NCBI GenBank assembly: GCA_017551845.1
Contig: JAFZKR010000061.1
Span: forward strand, 1 to 15,742
Source: Bacteroidaceae bacterium
GTDB lineage: Bacteria > Bacteroidota > Bacteroidia > Bacteroidales > Bacteroidaceae
Length of the DNA: 15,742 nucleotides
Direction of reading: 5' to 3'
In this document: positions 13,159 through 15,742 of the stretch, piece after piece
How positions within the stretch are numbered: the first letter of the stretch is position 1
Layout of the letters: the number at the start of each line of letters is the position of its first letter
Notes under the pieces: model-generated
Told to the model about the DNA's origin: nothing
Databases searched by the model: none
What the model saw: the letters and a program-made list of their open reading frames with translations, nothing else
Position numbers and translations under genes: made by a program

Positions 13159-15742
13159 TTACTTGACAAGAACCTTCTCAACCTTGCGTGCACCGTTCTT
13201 TCCGGTAGTAACCTTGATGGTAATACCGTCAGGCTGTGCGGTGCGTACACCGTTCAGGTTGTAGTACCTTACATCGGCAGCTTCCATGACAGGAGTCACA
13301 CCAGTCAAGGCCTCCTCAAGAGCAACGGCGGCTTCAGCAGCATCGTATGCATAGTTGTGTCCTGCGAGAGGCTCATCGAGAGTCAGTGTGATATTGTCAA
13401 GGAATGCCCATGTGCTGGTTGTTGACCAGTCAAGGAGAATCTCCATCTCACCTCCAAGAGCAGTGAACTGCATTGAATGGCTGTCATTATACAATCTCAG
13501 AGTGTCGGCGGCTATGATTTCGCCGTTATTGTCCTTCTGAGTGATAACCATACCTGCGCCACCGGTTGAAGAGGCAGTGAGAGAACCCCATGCACTAGCT
13601 GAATGGGCAATAGTATAAATACCGGCCGGCAGATTCTTGACTGTCTGGGTCATCTTGACAGATGAGAACCAGTCAAGAGCTATGTCGATATCCTTAACTG
13701 CACCCTCACTCTGAGCACGGTTGTTACCCCAAGCTGACAGGTAGTTGTTACCTGAACCGCCCAGAACTTCCCAACCGGGCAGAGGATTCTCATTATCCTT
13801 AGATGCTATGGTTGTGGCAGGACTGTAAACATTGTAGAATGATGCATTCTGGATGAAAGCAGTCATGTCAACCTCATCTTCAAGCTCGTCATTGCCCATC
13901 ATTTCTGACAGCTTGGCCTTGATAGCGAGCTGGTAGATATTGGCAATGTCCTGATCGTCATCAAGGAGAACCTTCATGGCATTCTCGACAGCAGGATCCA
14001 TCTCAATGTCAAAGTCAGAAGCAATACTCTTCAGGGCCTTAGCCTGCTTGGTGAGCAGACCGGCAGCGCCCATCTTGTTGTTGAGAGCGTTCTTAGCTGC
14101 CTCAAATGCAGTATTGGCTGCATTCAGAGCATCGTCAGTAGCCTCAATAAGGTCAAGATCCTTATCCTTTTCGTAGGCAGCCTTCAAGTTCTGATACTCG
14201 GCAGCGAAGTCATAGTCAGCGTATGAGGTAATCTGATTCTCAAGGTCAGCCTTCAGTCCGTTGAACTTGTCCATTGCTGCGCAACGGTCAGTCATACCCT
14301 TGGTAGCAGCTGTTACCTCATCAACGATAGCTGTCAGGGCCTCGTTGTCCTTCTTGGTCACGTCAAGATCCTTGTACTCGGCAATCTTGGCTACGAGGTT
14401 GTCGTAAGCGACAAGCTTGTTGTAACCTGTTGAATCAGTATAGACAGCTTCCTTAGCCTCAGCGGCAGCATACTCAGTGTAGAACTTGTCAACCAAAGCC
14501 ATGCGGTCCGACATACTTGAAGTGGCATCCTTGATGGTCTTTGTCGCATCCTCGTAAGCAGTAGGTGCTGTGTCCTTGAAGTCCTTGTACTCATCGATGG
14601 TAGCCTCGAAGGCCTTGAGATTCTCGCCATCGTACTTCTCTTCTGCCTTAGCACTCTCAAGGACTGCATTTGCAGCAACCTGTGCATCCTCCAGCATCTG
14701 CAGATACTTGAATGCTGATGAATACTGGTTGGTTATCTCAATGGCACCTATTACAAGACCACCCCAACCGTTGCTTCTCGGAGTCACGAAGTCAATCACG
14801 TAGTTACCTGCTTCCTTAATCTCGAAGTTGATAGAAACCTGAGTGTAGTTGGTAACTTTATATTTACCGGTGTTTGCATCGGTGTAAGCAACCTGAGGCT
14901 CAGCTACGAATTTATCGGTAGCCTTGGAGGGACGCTCCTGGCCCAACGGATAGATATAGAAGCTGGTTGTAGGTGTGCCGTCCCATCCGAATGTGCTGAA
15001 TGAGATCCTGTAATCGCCCGGCTCAAAAGTAAGGGCATAGCCCTCGGCTGAACCGTAACTGATAACACCGTCAATACTGCCGTTACGCGGACTGTTGTAG
15101 AAACCACGTGTGAATGCACCGCCTGAAGCGAAGAAATACATACGGCTGTAGTCACCTGACTCAGTCTCACCGGTACCTACCTTGCCGTCGGCACCGATTG
15201 TAGCGTCAATAGCTGTCCAACCGAGAGGTATGCACTGGCTTGCATGGTCAGCACCAGTCCATATAGGCTCTGAACGATAGAAGTACTTAGGCTTGTTGTC
15301 GCCCAGATCACCGAATGAAAGCTGGAAGCTCTGTGGGTTAGCAGGCTGATACTGGTCACCGGAACCTGCACGTGCGTTCATTACTGTAAAGTCGCAGTCA
15401 CCACTCAGAGGAGCACCTCCTGCAGGACGCTTGAATGTAACGGTGAAGGTCTCCTCGTCATATGCGCTCGGAGTCCATACTTCCTCACCCTTTGAGGACT
15501 TCATCCTGAGGATTACGTTGTAGTCATCCTTGGTGCCGTCCTTCAGGTTAGCATAAACATCCTTTGAGAAGGTCACGTCAACTGTCTGGGTGTTCTCGTC
15601 CAGGTTGAATGAGCCGTTCTCAGGATTACTCTTCATTAAAGTAGGAGCAATGTAAAGCCTTGAAATGGCGAACACTGCAGGGTTAAATACTGCGAACTCG
15701 TTCTCGAAGTCAGGAACGATCTTGCCTGCATTAACCCACTCC
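13159..15742 (-). CDS. Large secreted multidomain protein, paralog of the left gene, 5' end missing
   Basis: The frame is open through the right window edge: the codons upstream of the ATG at 15675 read 'EWVNAGKIVPDFENEFAVFN', matching the left paralog, so that ATG is internal and the true start lies outside. 860 codons are visible. Order: Big_5/SbsA-like Ig domain with 'VDVTFSKDVYANL' (nt about 15640-15315); jelly-roll-like domain (about 15310-14745) unlike its counterpart; helical FIVAR-like modules with 'DRMALVDKF' and 'DRCAAMDKF' (about 14740-13865); beta-sandwich beginning 'FIQNASFYN' (about 13862-13370); and the tail 'YYNLNGVRTAQPDG' to the stop. No enzyme motif is recognised. Likely surface-exposed or secreted adhesin or scaffold. 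The left copy has 'Q..N' or 'N..N' where this one carries charged Lys/Asp-rich helices, so surface chemistry differs between the two. Confidence 0.85.
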   Translation of the reverse strand, partial: EWVNAGKIVPDFENEFAVFNPAVFAISRLYIAPTLMKSNPENGSFNLDENTQTVDVTFSKDVYANLKDGTKDDYNVILRMKSSKGEEVWTPSAYDEETFTVTFKRPAGGAPLSGDCDFTVMNARAGSGDQYQPANPQSFQLSFGDLGDNKPKYFYRSEPIWTGADHASQCIPLGWTAIDATIGADGKVGTGETESGDYSRMYFFASGGAFTRGFYNSPRNGSIDGVISYGSAEGYALTFEPGDYRISFSTFGWDGTPTTSFYIYPLGQERPSKATDKFVAEPQVAYTDANTGKYKVTNYTQVSINFEIKEAGNYVIDFVTPRSNGWGGLVIGAIEITNQYSSAFKYLQMLEDAQVAANAVLESAKAEEKYDGENLKAFEATIDEYKDFKDTAPTAYEDATKTIKDATSSMSDRMALVDKFYTEYAAAEAKEAVYTDSTGYNKLVAYDNLVAKIAEYKDLDVTKKDNEALTAIVDEVTAATKGMTDRCAAMDKFNGLKADLENQITSYADYDFAAEYQNLKAAYEKDKDLDLIEATDDALNAANTAFEAAKNALNNKMGAAGLLTKQAKALKSIASDFDIEMDPAVENAMKVLLDDDQDIANIYQLAIKAKLSEMMGNDELEDEVDMTAFIQNASFYNVYSPATTIASKDNENPLPGWEVLGGSGNNYLSAWGNNRAQSEGAVKDIDIALDWFSSVKMTQTVKNLPAGIYTIAHSASAWGSLTASSTGGAGMVITQKDNNGEIIAADTLRLYNDSHSMQFTALGGEMEILLDWSTTSTWAFLDNITLTLDEPLAGHNYAYDAAEAAVALEEALTGVTPVMEAADVRYYNLNGVRTAQPDGITIKVTTGKNGARKVEKVLVK
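13159..15742 (-). repeat. Right arm of imperfect ~2.5 kb inverted repeat
   Basis: Reverse-complement partner of 465-3009. The most similar blocks are 15742-15687 (56 bases exact), 14502-14281 (about 92%), and the last 102 coding bases (about 93%). The stretch about 15310-14745 is not alignable. The arm reaches the window edge, so the repeat may continue. Confidence 0.85.

Noticed and set aside
15673..15675. ATG at 15675 (- strand) as the start of the right paralog
   Set aside because: The codons upstream to the window edge match the left paralog almost exactly, so the protein extends beyond the window.
1..15742. CRISPR array, tRNA, rRNA or insertion sequence
   Set aside because: I saw no regularly spaced direct repeats, cloverleaf or rRNA-like sequence, and no transposase or terminal repeats other than the paralog arms, which are coding sequence.

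Overview
The window comes from a Bacteroidota genome, most likely a gut or rumen Bacteroidales related to Prevotella. The evidence is: TAnnTTTG-type -7 promoter boxes with no Shine-Dalgarno sites; an ECF sigma factor followed by a small 'PYxxPxxF' transmembrane protein; a GH30/GH43 xylan-degrading gene set; and secreted proteins ending in the 'YYNxxG...G...K' C-terminal tail common in that order. No rRNA, tRNA, transposase, integrase or CRISPR array is visible.

Layout. (1) 1-3009 (+): the 3' part of a very large secreted multidomain protein whose 5' end lies outside the window, closed by a strong intrinsic terminator. (2) 3211-5694 (+): a secreted protein with a lamin-tail domain, a chitobiase-type Ig-like domain and a CotH-type atypical kinase domain, with its own promoter. 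(3) 5718-5758: a bidirectional terminator between convergent units. (4) 7419-5781 (-): a three-gene envelope-stress-type operon of ECF sigma factor, single-pass membrane protein (probable anti-sigma factor) and Trp-rich periplasmic Spy/CpxP-like protein. (5) 13033-7510 (-): a three-gene xylan operon of GH30 glucuronoxylanase-like enzyme with five InlB-type repeats, GH43 with CBM6, and GH43_12-type lipoprotein. It has a clear Bacteroidota promoter and no SusC/SusD pair in view. (6) 13159-15742 (-): a second large secreted protein, paralogous to the first and also cut by the window edge.

The two outer genes face each other and share long stretches of about 92-93% nucleotide identity, with exact runs over 50 bp. 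They therefore form imperfect inverted repeats of about 2.5 kb around a 10.1 kb segment holding everything else. Their flanks are conserved but their central jelly-roll domains have diverged. This suggests domain diversification with possible recombination, inversion or gene conversion. Four proteins (both paralogs, the CotH protein and the GH30) share a C-terminal tail that may be a common sorting or anchoring signal.

How the genes may work together (inference). The GH30 cuts the xylan backbone, and the two GH43 enzymes remove side chains or trim oligosaccharides. The large Ig/jelly-roll/helical proteins look like surface adhesins or glycan-binding scaffolds. The CotH protein could phosphorylate exported proteins. 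The sigma operon would monitor the envelope burden of exporting such large proteins.
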